Positions 20,559 through 30,381 of a stretch of DNA of 64,000 nucleotides are shown in pieces. The notes beneath the pieces are model-generated. The model worked only from the letters and a program-made list of their open reading frames with translations. It did no database searches and had not been told where the DNA came from. The translations under genes and the position numbers were made by a program. The DNA comes from Nepenthes gracilis (taxonomy: Eukaryota > Streptophyta > Magnoliopsida > Caryophyllales > Nepenthaceae), in NCBI GenBank assembly GCA_033239525.1, contig BSYO01000006.1, positions 13,593,319 through 13,657,318 on the forward strand, in the 5' to 3' direction. Each line of letters begins with the position of its first letter. The first letter of the stretch is position 1.

Positions 20559-20749
20559 CCAGGTTATCGAAAATAAGGTGGCGGACTCCCACCTGTGGCC
20601 CGTTGACCCGACATTAGCAGCATGGTCTGGTGGGCCGACGATCTCCTAGCCGGATCGCTAGCTTTGTGCTCTCGTGTTCACCATTGTAGAAGCGAAGGTG
20701 ACAAAGAGAGTTAGTGCGGGATTTTTGTGGTAGGCTTTTTGTAGCGATT

Positions 20750-20767
20750 CCCACGAGACGGGCGCCA
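20750..20767 (-). promoter_or_regulatory. Primer binding site
   Basis: One base after the 5' LTR the minus strand reads TGGCGCCCGTCTCGTGGG. It starts with TGG, the complement of a tRNA CCA end, as in most plant LTR elements. I do not assign the tRNA. Confidence 0.7.
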
Positions 20768-20768
20768 A

Positions 20769-22012
20769 TGATGCGTACACGGATCCGACTTCGAACGAAT
20801 TCGGATTCTTGGATGAGCTAATCCGGCTCCGTTCACCGAGTGCGAACCCTGCACACCACTAAAGCAAACAAGAGGTCAGCGTTCACGGCGGGAATTAATC
20901 CCACCGAAAACACTCCATTTCCAAGTCGATGCAGACCTTGATAGGAAAGAATCAAGGATAGAAAGAGCAACGAGAGAAGAGAGGAGAGAGGAGTGTTTGG
21001 TTCCAGATGTCAGTAAGGAGCGGGCCCTTCCACGTATCTGGATGGTGGGAAGGCAGAGAACGTGTGTAGCGACCCGTTCGTTGCCTTGAAGTTCGATCGT
21101 GCCTGAGAACTCGGCTGCTGGGGATCAGAGCTCGTGCAGTGCTAGGAGTTCACTCAAAAGGAAGCAGATCAATATGATTTGTCTTTTTAGTTCTTGATTC
21201 AAAGAGAAGTGAAAAGTGTAAGATGCTTGGAAGGATCTCAGAAAGCTCTCCTCTTTCTCAGTGGGGCGTGAGGGTTCTTATACGCCTCACCATGTTGGAT
21301 TCTTGGGCACCAAGGTGGTTGCTGCTTGGGCCATTGCGCCGCTGGTCACTGTCGTGGACCGCTGGTCACGCCGGCTGCCCAGTTGCCGTGATCGGCACAT
21401 TGCTGGGTGTCGTTTGTCAAGCCTGACTCCTCCCTCTACGGGGAGTGGTTGGCCACTGCGCAGATGGAAGCAGGTGGCGTTGGTGTCGTGCCAGCCATGC
21501 CCCTGGTGGCTAGCCTTTCCGCCTCTTTTGTGTGTCTCCGGTGACCACATTAAATGCGTTGCAGGTTTCCGTCGCCCTCCTCCATCGTGGGTCTATGCCC
21601 TAGAACTCTTGGGCTGGGCTATGGGCCTGAAGCGAGTCAGGCCCATTTCTGTAGAAGGGCCTATTTTAGGGCCCAGTGCGTAAGAAGTGGACGGTCAACG
21701 TCTGAGTTGACCATCAGGGTGTCGGCCGCCTTCGTGGAGAGCGGCGGGCGACCATCTGATGGGCCGTGGGCCATAATGGAATAGGCCCATCACTGTTGCA
21801 AAGCCTCACGGTGGCCCAACAAACCGGTCAACGCCGAGTTGACCGTTTTTAAGCTGGGCGATTGACGCCGGGGGCGGCCAACGCCAACGTTGACCATCCT
21901 TGGCCTTTCGGTTTAGGCCTATCTCCTTGGTGGGCCGTCAAGAACGTTGACTGGCCTTCCTGGGCTTCCGTTGACTTCTTCTTGGGCCAGCCCATTTTTG
22001 GTGTACCCATCA
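20769..22012 (-). repeat. 5' LTR of the Tat element
   Basis: It matches 10658-11917. It begins TGATGCGTAC and ends GTGTACCCATCA on the plus strand; read on the minus strand it drives gag-pol. Differences from the other LTR cluster as small insertions and replacements (for example around 21110-21140). Confidence 0.95.
21277..21282 (-). promoter_or_regulatory. LTR TATA box
   Basis: The minus strand reads GCGTATAAGAACCC here and identically at 11162-11157 in the other LTR. It lies in the middle of the LTR, where the U3/R border is expected. Confidence 0.6.
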
Positions 22013-22082
22013 ATGTGTTATCTCCAAGTAATTTGACTTGGAAATAAAACATAAAATGCTAGGGCATACCCCGAGCAACTTG
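22013..22082 (-). repeat. Hairpin tail, copy 6, right half
   Basis: TTATCTCCAAGTAATTTGAC, TTGGAAATAAAACAT, then GGGCATACCCCGAGC. With the left half at 10595-10657 it restores one tail. Confidence 0.9.
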
Positions 22083-22239
22083 TACAAAAAAATACAAAAA
22101 AACTTCCAGAAGGACAACATTCATCAGAAACGACAAAATATGAAATCTGTCAGATGTTACATATGACCAGACGATCATCGAGAGCGCTATCATTCTTCAC
22201 AATCACAGCATCACGGGGGAAGCAACCAATCCGGCGTCT

Positions 22240-22740
22240 ACTCCCATATCGCTGGAGCACAGCACATCAGCCACTTCGGTGACAAGTCCAAACCGGCAAT
22301 CTCGAGTCCAACTCGGCATATGAGTTAAGCCAAACCGGCATTGAGATTGGCAATTGAAGTCGGCCACAAGCAGGCAATTAAAGACCGTATTGAAAACGAC
22401 AATTGTAGTCGGCCACAGAAAAGCCAAACCGGCCAAATTCGACATCGGCATTTGAAATCGGCAAATGAAATCGGCCACAGTAAAGCCAAACCGGCCATAA
22501 GTCGAAATCAGCAATTGAGGCGCAAGTCCGAAACTGGCAGATGACAATCCAAGTCGACAAGACAAACCGGTCTCAAAGCCCTTCCGGCCTCCAGCCCCAA
22601 TCCGGCCATAAGTCAAAATCGGCAATTGAGGCGCAAGTCCGAAACCAGCAGATGACAATCCAAGTCGGCAAGCCAAACCGGTCTCAAAGCCCTTTCGGCC
22701 TCCAGCTCCAATCGGCAACCTCAATTGAAATCGGCAACCT
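22240..22740 (-). repeat. GCCGATTT-type repeat with 111 bp tandem duplication
   Basis: This is the same repeat as 60-410, on the minus strand. Within it a 111 bp unit starting CCGGCCATAAGTC at 22491 is directly repeated from 22602 with few differences, showing how the block grows. Confidence 0.8.
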
Positions 22741-22759
22741 CCATCACAGGAGGTTCCAT

Positions 22760-24050
22760 ACATTGACTAATACATTCCAGCAGCTGGATCCCAGTCCAAT
22801 CGCAGCAACCGGAAGACACACCAATCAAGCCACGTCAGCAATAGAAGCTAATAATCCAAACCGGGAGCAAAGAGAGCGGCCCGAAATGCTCAAAATACTG
22901 CTTGACCATTCAGACTCCATTCCAGCAGATAAGCCTGTGCAAACCGGTTTCACCAACCAAGGATTTCAACCCGGCCAACGGCGAAGGTTATAGAGGGCTG
23001 CCTCGGACACAAAATGCCAAACATCCAGCCCAAAATTCACCCTCCAGGACCATAATGGGCGTCGCCATCCACCTGACACTGAAGCTCCATGCCGCAGCAG
23101 ATACAATGAACAGCGGGAAGTCCCCACTCCACCAAAGATCCCGATTACTACAACGGAGAGAAGGTGTGCTTCAAAGAACCCCCAACCATGAGCCGAGAGG
23201 CGAAATAGGGCCGGTGTAGGGGCAAAACAGCCCAGCACCACAACAACAACCCCATCAGTTGCAAACAAACCCAACAAATCAAGCCACTAACAGGATCAAT
23301 ATAATGACCAAACAAGCTAGGAAGAATCAGCAAGACTCAAGCCAAGCAAAACACCAAATCAATACGAAGATGAAGCCAACAGCGCATTCCAAGCCAATTC
23401 CACCACAACAGGAGGATCACCAACAGATGAAACTCTGCCTCAGCCAACTCTTCAGCAACCCAGCCTAGCGGTTCCAGGCCCAAGCTGCACGGGCTCCCCC
23501 TACCCGTCCAGCAGGCAGGAAAACACAAACATAGTAGCAACAGAGCCAGCACCACGAGACGTTCATCTGCGCCAGATCCAAAGAGTAGCACAAGGCCGAA
23601 TGCAGCTATAGGCAACCATTTCCAAAAACAAGAGCTACTGGCCCTAAAACAAAGGACGTGCCCAAACACAAGGCAACCAAAAGGAGGCATCCACAGATTG
23701 GCTACAGGCCACATCACCATATTCAGCATATCGCCAGACAAAGGAGTCACACAGCTGGAGAGAACAAAAGCACCATCGAGCAGATATGCTGCTCCATCGC
23801 ATCGAAAGGGATTCCTACATCCAATCCAGAGCCACGCTCACAGGACCTTCGTCTGCAGTAGAGCCATTTTGCAACGTGAGAGCCGATATGAGCTACAGAC
23901 AGTAACTTCCGTAACAAATCCATCTGAATAACGCAGAGAATGGCAACACACACAAGAACCATAACATCCGCAGGAAACCAGAACCAGGGAAACTCAACAG
24001 CCAGAAACCGTAGCATGGAAGCCAAGCTAAGGCCGGATGCGAGAAACCCT
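22760..24050 (-). other. Body of the split GCC-repeat element
   Basis: This A/C-rich stretch (G/T-rich in element sense) has no recognisable protein, RNA or further tail. It appears to be the 5' half of the element whose tail is at 10595. Confidence 0.5.
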
Positions 24051-24054
24051 AACA

Positions 24055-24140
24055 ATCAAATTTCAAAACTAAATTTTGAAATGAAAATGTGAAATTTGAA
24101 GCAAATGTGAAATTTGAAATTTGAAATTTCGAAACAAGCC
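24055..24140 (-). repeat. AAATTTCAAATTT-rich leader
   Basis: Several copies of GAAATTTGAAATTT and the inverse lie here. Similar short motifs precede LINE ORF1 at 27484-27500 and 37030-37052 and the elements ending at 44780 and 54227, so this looks like a shared 5' leader motif. Confidence 0.6.
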
Positions 24141-24304
24141 CAGAGAGTAGCCAGAGCTCCTCTCTGGAAAAGCCACAGCCAATGCTACAAACAAGCGCGA
24201 GCAAGGAAGATAGAGATGCGAACCAATGAGAGCATCAGACCTCAAAGGGAGAAAGCAGAGGAGAAAGGAAGAGAGAGGACGTAGGGCTTCGAAACTGGGT
24301 GACA

Positions 24305-24971
24305 TCACCAAACCCTCAGAGGGCTCAGTGCAGCCTCGGACAGTTTAGAGCACCGGATCCGACGGGAATAAGGGTTGACTATGGGGATGGGCCATGGGAA
24401 GCAGCCAGGAGACTGGCCAAGGCCGGCTCCAGCGTCGCCCGGCAGAGAAGTCCCCACCACCTCTGGTGGTAATTCAACCTGAGTGATAGAAGTCCTCAGA
24501 TTTGGCAGAACATCCTCCTCAAGAAGAATCTCAATGGAGTTGGACGTGGATATAGCAGCTTGATTTTCCTTTACAATCTCCTTTGGAGATGATGGGTTCT
24601 TTGTAGCGAGGACCGAGGGAGACGAGCGGAGGGAGAGAGGCAACACCCTTCCCGTGGCCTTATACATCTTCTTCGGTTGGCGAGAATGAATGGCCCACTT
24701 TTTGACAAGAACGACATCGCACCCACTTCCTTTAATATTCAATTGTAACCTCTATACTTAAATCCGGTTCAGTACACGCATTTGCACTGGGTTTTAACCT
24801 GATTTTATCCGGCAGCGTGATCCCAGGTTCAACTTCCACACACACTCGGGCATATTGCATCCGATCCATACGAGCCGTAACCTGAACACACACACGCAAG
24901 AAATCAGAATCAAAATAGCAGAAGACAATGCATTTGCCATCAGCATAGTTTATGGGCAAGTCAACATCCAT
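24305..24971 (-). pseudogene. LINE ORF1 remnant with zinc knuckle
   Basis: The minus-strand frame 24971-24732 contains RMQYARVCVEVEPGITLPDK, which corresponds to the end of the DUF4283 region (compare LHSARVCVEI at 28255 and LGFARVCVEL at 40497). After an in-frame stop, an overlapping frame gives KWVRCRSCQKVGHSF (about 24727-24683), the C-x2-C-x3-GH zinc knuckle typical of plant LINE ORF1. A third frame (24742-24305) is the low-complexity C-terminal part. ORF1 binds the LINE RNA. The DUF4283 core is missing, so it is a broken fragment, and what lies upstream is unrelated G/T-rich DNA. Confidence 0.72.
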
Positions 24972-25911
24972 AGGAGGATATCAGCAGCATAGTCCTCGGA
25001 CGAGAGCCTACAACCAATCCAGCAACTTCTCCCCCAACTCAGAGCAAAAACAGCAGAGGAAATTTCAAACGTAATCCTCAGACAATTTTTACACATGCCA
25101 AAATATGGGCATTGCTCCCACATCATACGGCCAGAAACCTCACGGCCTGTGCGAAGCATCCAAGAGCGTAGAGCTCTTGGACTCGGCCCATCGTGCCTCG
25201 GCCTGCGGGACAAGTCTACATCAAACAACAATGATGGCACCACGACATCTTGAAACTCAACCCACCCGGTACACACCAAAAAGGAGCCTTCATCCACCCG
25301 CAACCGATCGGGCAACCAACATTGCATACCGAGATGGCACCACAGCCACTCGGCACAACCCAACAGAGAGGGCACCCGCATTCCACACCCAACAACCACA
25401 TCCCGAAGTTCACCATCCGGACCGCGTGATTGGCAAAGACATGGAACCAAGCAAACGACTCTACATCATGCCAAAATCTAGCAGCCCAAGGGAGATCTGC
25501 GCCGCATTGGGAGTCCAACAGTTGGGGCAACTTAAGTTCAAGAAAATCTTTGAGCCACCATCCACCACAATCAGCCGAAATAACGAGGTGCTAGTTCAAA
25601 AACTATGACGGTAAAGCCGATCAACGAGGATAATGCGGTTTTCGGGCAAAGGAGCATCTCGCACAAGACTCAAAATAGAAGCTTTAATCAACCATTTCGG
25701 TGACAACAAACATAGAAGTCAAAACCTAGAAAACTACAGGGGCAACAACACCACTTTGTCTAGAAAAACATATCAGAAGCAGCAACAATGCAGCGCCAAC
25801 AATAAACCAAAGAACAACCATATTCAAGATCAAAAAAACGCACCGAAACTTCAAAAAGAGCTCAAAACAGACCCCATAGCATAGAGAATACACTCGGGTA
25901 AAGGCCAAAAA
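24972..25911. other. Non-coding repeat-like DNA
   Basis: The stretch is A/C-rich on the plus strand, like the bodies of the minus-strand non-coding elements. I see no domain, tail or RNA gene. An open minus-strand stretch (25450-24950, 166 codons) matches no family I recognise. Confidence 0.4.
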
Positions 25912-26359
25912 TCAAGAAATAGCAGCAAATTCTCTGTTCCCATACCAACCCAACCCCAAACCCAAAACCAACAGGCTCTCATGTTTGAGGAGATTGTTGT
26001 TTCTTGACGCAAAAATTTTAAATGTCTCTCGAGGACTTGGCATGCTGCCAGTACCATCATGCATGGATGAAACTTGAAAGCTATCCACTTTTTTTAACTC
26101 TTTGATCAGACTATGGTGGAGAGATCTTAGAGGCATCACCATGGAGACCGCCATTAATTCAGCCAGATTGCTATATTGAAATCTTGGAAAACCATTTTCA
26201 CTTTCAACAGTAGTCGGGAACCCAAATACTAACTTCGTTGGGCGACAAGGAAGCAATGTGGGTTTGAGAAACTTGACAACCGGTAAAAGTCGGAGGGCTA
26301 CCAAATAAGCACCCGAGGAAAAGTCCCGATCCTCTTGACCCAAAGAAAAGGATGATTTG

Positions 26360-26956
26360 TGTTTCGGGTGCTATCCTCCTAACCAATTTAGATTCTTTGA
26401 TGCATATTTGCTGATGCAAGTGATGGATGTTTTGGCTGTATTCAGAATGCTCCATGTCTCTTCTTTGTGCCCATTGTGATTGATCTTTGCTGCTTGTCGA
26501 TGGCTCTTGAATCGAGTAACAATGAAACCGGCAGCTCTTTGTTGCATATTTGCATGGATTGTCCTCTGCTTCTCATGGTATGATGTATCTCTGATTGGAT
26601 TTTGTGGTTATGCTGAATCGTCACTGGCGCGCTTCCTTCTTCTTTGTGACCCAAAATTGCTGAATTGGCGTTGATGCTACAGCAGTTGGTGAATAGATCT
26701 CCTGTTGCAAACTTTTGGTTATGCTCGTGGATTGGCATGTTTTGTTTAGGAACTACTCTATGAAGTTAGAGTATTTTGATTGTATTGAGTGAATTCCAGC
26801 ATTTTTGGTTCTCTGTTGGTTTCATTCGTTGTATCAATGTGCTTGGGTCATGCCCTAGCACTTATGGTTTATCCCCAAGTCGGAAAAACACTTGGAGATA
26901 AATCATTACTTGTAAAATTTTTTCTCCCATTAATCCAAATCACTTACCAAAAAAAA
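26360..26956 (+). mobile_element. Short hairpin-tail element with 18 bp target duplication
   Basis: AAAGAAAAGGATGATTTG occurs at 26342-26359 and 26957-26974, flanking about 600 bp that ends in a tail and A-run. The element is 5'-truncated relative to its 1.9 kb relatives and non-coding. Confidence 0.9.
26841..26956 (+). repeat. Hairpin tail, copy 7
   Basis: GCTTGGGTCATGCCCTAGC, arms GGTTTATCCCCAAGT and ACTTGGAGATAAATC, TTCTCCCATTAATCC, CACTTACC and A-run. Confidence 0.88.
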
Positions 26957-27005
26957 AAAGAAAAGGATGATTTGAACTCATTTTTTGTCTCTTCACTTAT
27001 AGCGC

Positions 27006-27126
27006 TTTTTTTTTTTTTGGGTAAGTAATTGAATTAAAAAAATGAAGATTACAAAAACGATGTTCTAACTCCAAGTGTTTTGCCAACTTGGAATTAGGAC
27101 AACGAGCTGGGGCATACCCCGAGCAG
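27006..27126 (-). repeat. Hairpin tail, copy 8
   Basis: T-run, GGGTAAGTAATTGAATT, arms GTTCTAACTCCAAGTG and ACTTGGAATTAGGAC, GGGGCATACCCCGAGC. Confidence 0.88.
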
Positions 27127-27255
27127 AACCATGTACATAAACATGAACCAAGTAAAAGAAAGAAAAAAAGACTAGATGAACATCAACTAAAACTGCCTCT
27201 TGGCACTCGGCTCACCTAGACTATATAACAGAAAAAACAACAATGATCAAAAAAT
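27006..27255 (-). mobile_element. Short hairpin-tail element (250 bp) with 15 bp target duplication
   Basis: CTTCACTTATAGCGC at 26991-27005 and CTTCACTTACAGCGC at 27256-27270 differ by one base and flank a 250 bp insertion. It consists of the tail (27006-27126) plus about 130 bp of body, so it is a strongly 5'-truncated copy. Confidence 0.92.
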
Positions 27256-27523
27256 CTTCACTTACAGCGCACCAGTAGCTATTCAGGAAACTGAGCACAA
27301 GGTCGTTATGCTTAGGGAGAGAAGATGGCAAAAAGTTGTCGAGAGTCTTTTGTCACCGTAACAACTTGAGGGCATGAAATATCGGGTCAGCCTCAACTGC
27401 CACAGCTTCCTTAGACATAGAATACTGGCTCATGGGACAGCTATTCAGGGACACGACTAAACTCTCTCTTCTCTCCTTGATTTCAAATTTGAAATCTTCC
27501 CTGCCGCTTCTCTGTCTACGACG

Positions 27524-29140
27524 GTGCCGTGGCCGGCCATGGACGGCCCTTTGGGTGTCCGTCTAGATCCTCCCTCTCTTCCCAGTTTACCCAAAGATCC
27601 GGGGTCCCCGTCCTCCTCGGCCGACCCTCGTTTGTCTGCGGTTGCTTTTCCTCCTCCACTCGGTTCTACGCCTATAGTGGGTTTCCCGTCGACTTCTTGC
27701 CCGGCTCTTATTTTGGCTTCGCCCTGTCCATCTGGGGCTGTTACTGTCCAAAATTGTGTTATTCCCCCTCCCCCAACGCTGAAATTTTTCCCTCCACAGT
27801 TCGTGGATGGTGATATTGCTCGTATTTCTCCACCCCCCGAAGTGCTTCAACAGAGTAAGTTGATTTGGAATTCGACGCTTCTGGGTTGCTTCTCTGGAAA
27901 GGGCATTCATTTCCAGGCCGTGGCCAACATTGCTCGTTGGCTTTGGCGTCGATTTGGCCTCGTTCATGTTGCGGAGGGTGCTAAGGGCCTCTTCCTGTTT
28001 CGATTTTCCTCTGAGGTAAATTTAAATGCAGTTCTGGCCAGAGCCCCGTGGACCTTCAGAGGTAATCTCTTACTTCTCAAGCAATGGTCCCCGGGTATGC
28101 CCATGGTTAGAGAACAGTTGAATTCATTTCCTGTTTGGATTAAACTGAAGAACGTTCCTGCTGAGTTCTGGACCCCTCTTGGGCTCAGTTGGATCAGTAG
28201 CGCAGTGGGTAAGCCTCTCCATCTTGATTCTTTCACTGCTAAAATGGAACGTCTGCACTCTGCTCGGGTGTGTGTCGAAATCACACCCGATGCGGTGCTC
28301 TCATCCAAGATTGTATTAAACTGCTCTGCAATTGAGGTGGGGGAGGCCACTGTTGTTGAGGTTGAATTGCCTGGTTTTCGAACTAGGGGAGGTCGCAGCG
28401 CCTCTCTAGGCCACTCTAAATCTGCTGATTGCCTCCAGGGCAGTGGATTGATGTCTAATTGGTCTTCTGATAAACCGCCCCAGCCATGTGAGACCCAGGT
28501 GTCTGTTTCCACTGTGCTGGACCCTAATGTTGTTGTTACAAATTCTTTGGACATGATTGGCTTGGTGCCTGACTTGGGTCTACCTAAGCTGGATGAGTCT
28601 AATGCTCTGCGAGGTTCTGAGGAGTCTGGTTCAGTTAAAAATATTGATGGGATTGCTGCTATGGCTCTATCGTCCTCTCAATGTGAGTTGATTCCTCAAT
28701 CTTCTTTTGAGGACTGCTGCGCCAGGGAGCCTTCTGAGTCAGATCCTTTGAATTTTGACCCCAATTCGGCTCCCTGCCCTTCTAAGATGCCTATTTGTGC
28801 TCTGTTGAGTGAGCGACCTCATGCTCAGGCTACTCCTTCAGTTTCCCCAGCTCCATGTCCAAAACATGTTGCTGTGATAAATGGTCCTAGGCTAGTCTCA
28901 GAATCAGTGGATTTGGTGGCCGATGGCATTGCCTTGTTGCCATGTAATTTGATCACTAATGTGGTCCGAGAGACTGTTCCGGGCACGGGGGTTGGTTCCA
29001 CTGTGTTAAACCTACCCTCTCCAGATGGTGATGTGCCTGATTTGGATTCAGCTCCTTTTTTGTTATCTATAGCCCCTGGCCGTTCGATTTGCCTTTCGAA
29101 TGCCACCGGTCGTATGAATGGCCTTCCTGATGCCCCTTAA
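27524..29140 (+). CDS. LINE ORF1 protein (DUF4283), open frame of 538 aa
   Basis: The protein starts with a Pro/Ser-rich segment (about residues 1-75). The RNA-binding DUF4283 domain follows at about residues 85-260: FFPPQFVDGDIARISPPPEV, LIWNSTLLGCFSGKGIHF, FRFSSEVNLNAVL, WTFRGNLLLLKQWSPGM, FPVWIKLKNVPAEFWTPLGL and LHSARVCVEI. The zinc knuckle expected next is decayed: its position reads GGRSASLGHSKSADC, keeping GH and the last Cys but not the first two Cys. The rest is Ser/Pro-rich and low in structure. The frame stops at 29138-29140; in another frame the basic C-terminus KRKKPKKPKASPG follows (about 29370-29410), so the natural protein was longer. ATG 27524 has a second candidate, MDGPLG, six codons downstream. 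The partner ORF2 is absent here. Confidence 0.72.
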   Translation: MPWPAMDGPLGVRLDPPSLPSLPKDPGSPSSSADPRLSAVAFPPPLGSTPIVGFPSTSCPALILASPCPSGAVTVQNCVIPPPPTLKFFPPQFVDGDIARISPPPEVLQQSKLIWNSTLLGCFSGKGIHFQAVANIARWLWRRFGLVHVAEGAKGLFLFRFSSEVNLNAVLARAPWTFRGNLLLLKQWSPGMPMVREQLNSFPVWIKLKNVPAEFWTPLGLSWISSAVGKPLHLDSFTAKMERLHSARVCVEITPDAVLSSKIVLNCSAIEVGEATVVEVELPGFRTRGGRSASLGHSKSADCLQGSGLMSNWSSDKPPQPCETQVSVSTVLDPNVVVTNSLDMIGLVPDLGLPKLDESNALRGSEESGSVKNIDGIAAMALSSSQCELIPQSSFEDCCAREPSESDPLNFDPNSAPCPSKMPICALLSERPHAQATPSVSPAPCPKHVAVINGPRLVSESVDLVADGIALLPCNLITNVVRETVPGTGVGSTVLNLPSPDGDVPDLDSAPFLLSIAPGRSICLSNATGRMNGLPDAP

Positions 29141-30250
29141 AAGGAGGGCACTGAAACTGATACAGATAGTGGTTCTACTCCTATCTCTATCCAACGTATA
29201 ATAAAAAAGTATGGCCTGATTTCGAACAAGCATGTGGGATCCGTATCTGAATCCCCCTGTGTGTCCTCTGCTGACATCTATGTGGGGCGGGCCATCGATT
29301 ACTCCTCAGAGTAATTCTTAAGCGTCAAGGAGGCAATGGAACTGCAATGTGAATCTTGGAAGCCCTCAAAATCTCAGAAAAAGAAAAAAACCTAAAAAAC
29401 CCAAGGCTTCTCCGGGAGCCTTGGCCCTACGATACTGTCATTTTCATTTCGGCTGGTAATAATTGCTGATTTTGGATTGGCATGGAGCAGGGGCTTCACT
29501 CAGGTGATTGTGCTGATGCCCAAGCAAATGTTAAACTTCCTTTTGAAGCTGGTAGTGCTCCTCTGGTCAGCTGAGTGCTCTACCTTCTTTTTGCTGTTTT
29601 GATGTAGCTGGTATGCTAGCTGTAACCGTACTGCCTTTGTAGCCTTTGCTGCTCATTAGTTGGGCTTTTGCTGTGGTGATTTTGACTGTTGTCTTTCGAG
29701 GCTTCAATTTTCTGATGTGGTGGGCTCCAACATCTGCAGATGTTGGATGACAGCAGCTGATGAATGAGCTTGGTCTTTTTTGTTTGATGCTGGGGTTTGG
29801 TGGCTGATCTTGCTGCTGGTGGAGTGTATTGTTGGCTGCAAATTCTTTGCTGAATTTGTTTGTTGAATAGCGACAATCAAGTAGGAGGTGTTGTAAAGCC
29901 TTTCTATCTTTGCTGACCCGTGTTGCCTCTTGTGAATGATATCTTTGCTGTTGTCGGTGGTTGTTGATGGATGATTATTATATGTGCCCACTTCTTCGGC
30001 GGAGTCTGTTTCACTTTGTTCTTGCTGTGTGCTGCTGTGTAGTAATGGTAGTTTCTGATGGTTTTTTTCATGGGATATCCTCTGCTTTCATGGAATGATG
30101 CACTGGGTTCCTTTGCTCGCTTTGCCTGAATGCCCTTTTATGGTTTGGCCTACGGCTGGACCAGTTGCTGGATCAGGGATGATGTTAGCTGGAGGGCTGT
30201 TCTGCAGAACCTTGGATGGCTTGAAAATAGTTGTAGCTGCTCATCCGGGT
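29141..30250 (+). other. ORF1 3' remnant and G/T-rich non-coding body
   Basis: 29141-29440 continues ORF1 in shifted frames. From about 29450 the DNA becomes rich in GCTG and TTGG strings without reading frames, like the bodies at 34550-36650 and 38530-40300. No endonuclease or RT motif is present. Confidence 0.6.
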
Positions 30251-30381
30251 TTATTTTATTTTATTTGGTAAGTGTGTATTTTGGATTAACGGGAGAAAAA
30301 ATTTACAAAAGAACTATGTTATAACTCCAGGTTTTTTGATATGGAGTTAGAACATATTATGCTAGGGCATACCCCGAGCAG
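30251..30381 (-). repeat. Hairpin tail, copy 9
   Basis: Impure T-run, GGTAAGTGTGTATTTTGG, arms GTTATAACTCCAGG and TATGGAGTTAGAAC, GGGCATACCCCGAGC. Confidence 0.88.

Larger units (their letters stand above)
10658..22012 (-). mobile_element. Ty3/gypsy LTR retrotransposon, Tat lineage
   Basis: The 11.36 kb element begins TGATG and ends CATCA and is flanked by the 5 bp duplication ATGTG (10653-10657 and 22013-22017). Its LTRs of 1260 and 1244 bp are closely similar by eye but differ by many small changes. On the minus strand it carries gag, protease, reverse transcriptase, RNase H, a second archaeal-type RNase H and integrase in that order. The second RNase H places it in the Tat group. A gene on the opposite strand lies between integrase and the 3' LTR. 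All main frames are broken, so the copy is dead. Confidence 0.95.
10595..24340 (-). mobile_element. GCC-repeat hairpin-tail element split by the Tat retrotransposon
   Basis: The 3' end (T-run 10595-10603, GGTAAGCAGG, first half of the tail) is cut at 10657 and resumes at 22013 with the other half of the hairpin, the GGGCATACCCC box, the GCCGATTT repeat (22240-22740) and a longer 5' part reaching an AAATTTCAAATTT-rich leader at about 24055-24140. It is homologous to the element at 1-960. The 5' end is estimated at about 24.3 kb; I found no target duplication. Body without recognisable proteins. Confidence 0.8.
25912..27352 (-). pseudogene. Unidentified reading frame interrupted by two insertions
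   Basis: On the minus strand a frame starting after a stop at 27353 reads DNFLPSSLPKHNDLVLSF and continues to SYWCA at 27271. If the insertion at 27006-27255 is taken out with one copy of its target duplication, it goes on through SEETKNEFKSSF. If the second insertion (26360-26956) is also removed, it continues LGQEDRDFSSGAYLV to a stop at 25912. Two independent insertion sites thus fall inside one frame that stays open for about 200 codons. I do not recognise the protein. It could be an exon of a host gene or an old element. Codon composition is unlike the surrounding G/T-rich bodies. The 3' part beyond about 26000 may be fortuitous. Confidence 0.45.
27456..30250 (+). mobile_element. LINE-like element with ORF1 but no ORF2
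   Basis: A leader with CTCTCTTCTCTCC and TTTCAAATTTGAAATC (27456-27523) precedes an open ORF1 (27524-29140). After the ORF1 C-terminus (basic run at about 29375-29400) a G/T-rich non-coding body follows to 30250 instead of endonuclease and RT. The body is cut by the insertion at 30251 and continues for about 60 bp at 32210-32269, where another element begins. Its own tail was not found. The layout resembles half-LINE elements known from mammals (HAL1), but the G/T-rich part might also be a separate insertion. Confidence 0.55.

Noticed and set aside
16039..20649. Long plus-strand frames opposite gag-pol (for example 17400-17894, 20152-20649)
   Set aside because: They mirror the GC-rich minus-strand gag-pol codons and lack domains; they are shadows.
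10658..22012. Integrated pararetrovirus instead of a retrotransposon
   Set aside because: Paired LTRs with TG...CA ends, a 5 bp target duplication, integrase and a second RNase H identify a Tat LTR element; no movement or coat protein was seen.
22203..22763. 186-codon minus-strand frame as a gene
   Set aside because: It spans the low-complexity GCCGATTT repeat; several frames are open at the same time and no domain is visible.
24950..25450. 166-codon minus-strand frame as a gene
   Set aside because: No recognisable motif, composition like the element bodies, and overlapping open frames on the other strand (25105-25608).
27277..27449. 11 bp direct repeat AGCTATTCAGG at 27277-27287 and 27439-27449 as a target duplication
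   Set aside because: The enclosed 151 bp has neither A-run nor terminal inverted repeats, so insertion is not supported; chance or a local duplication is as likely.
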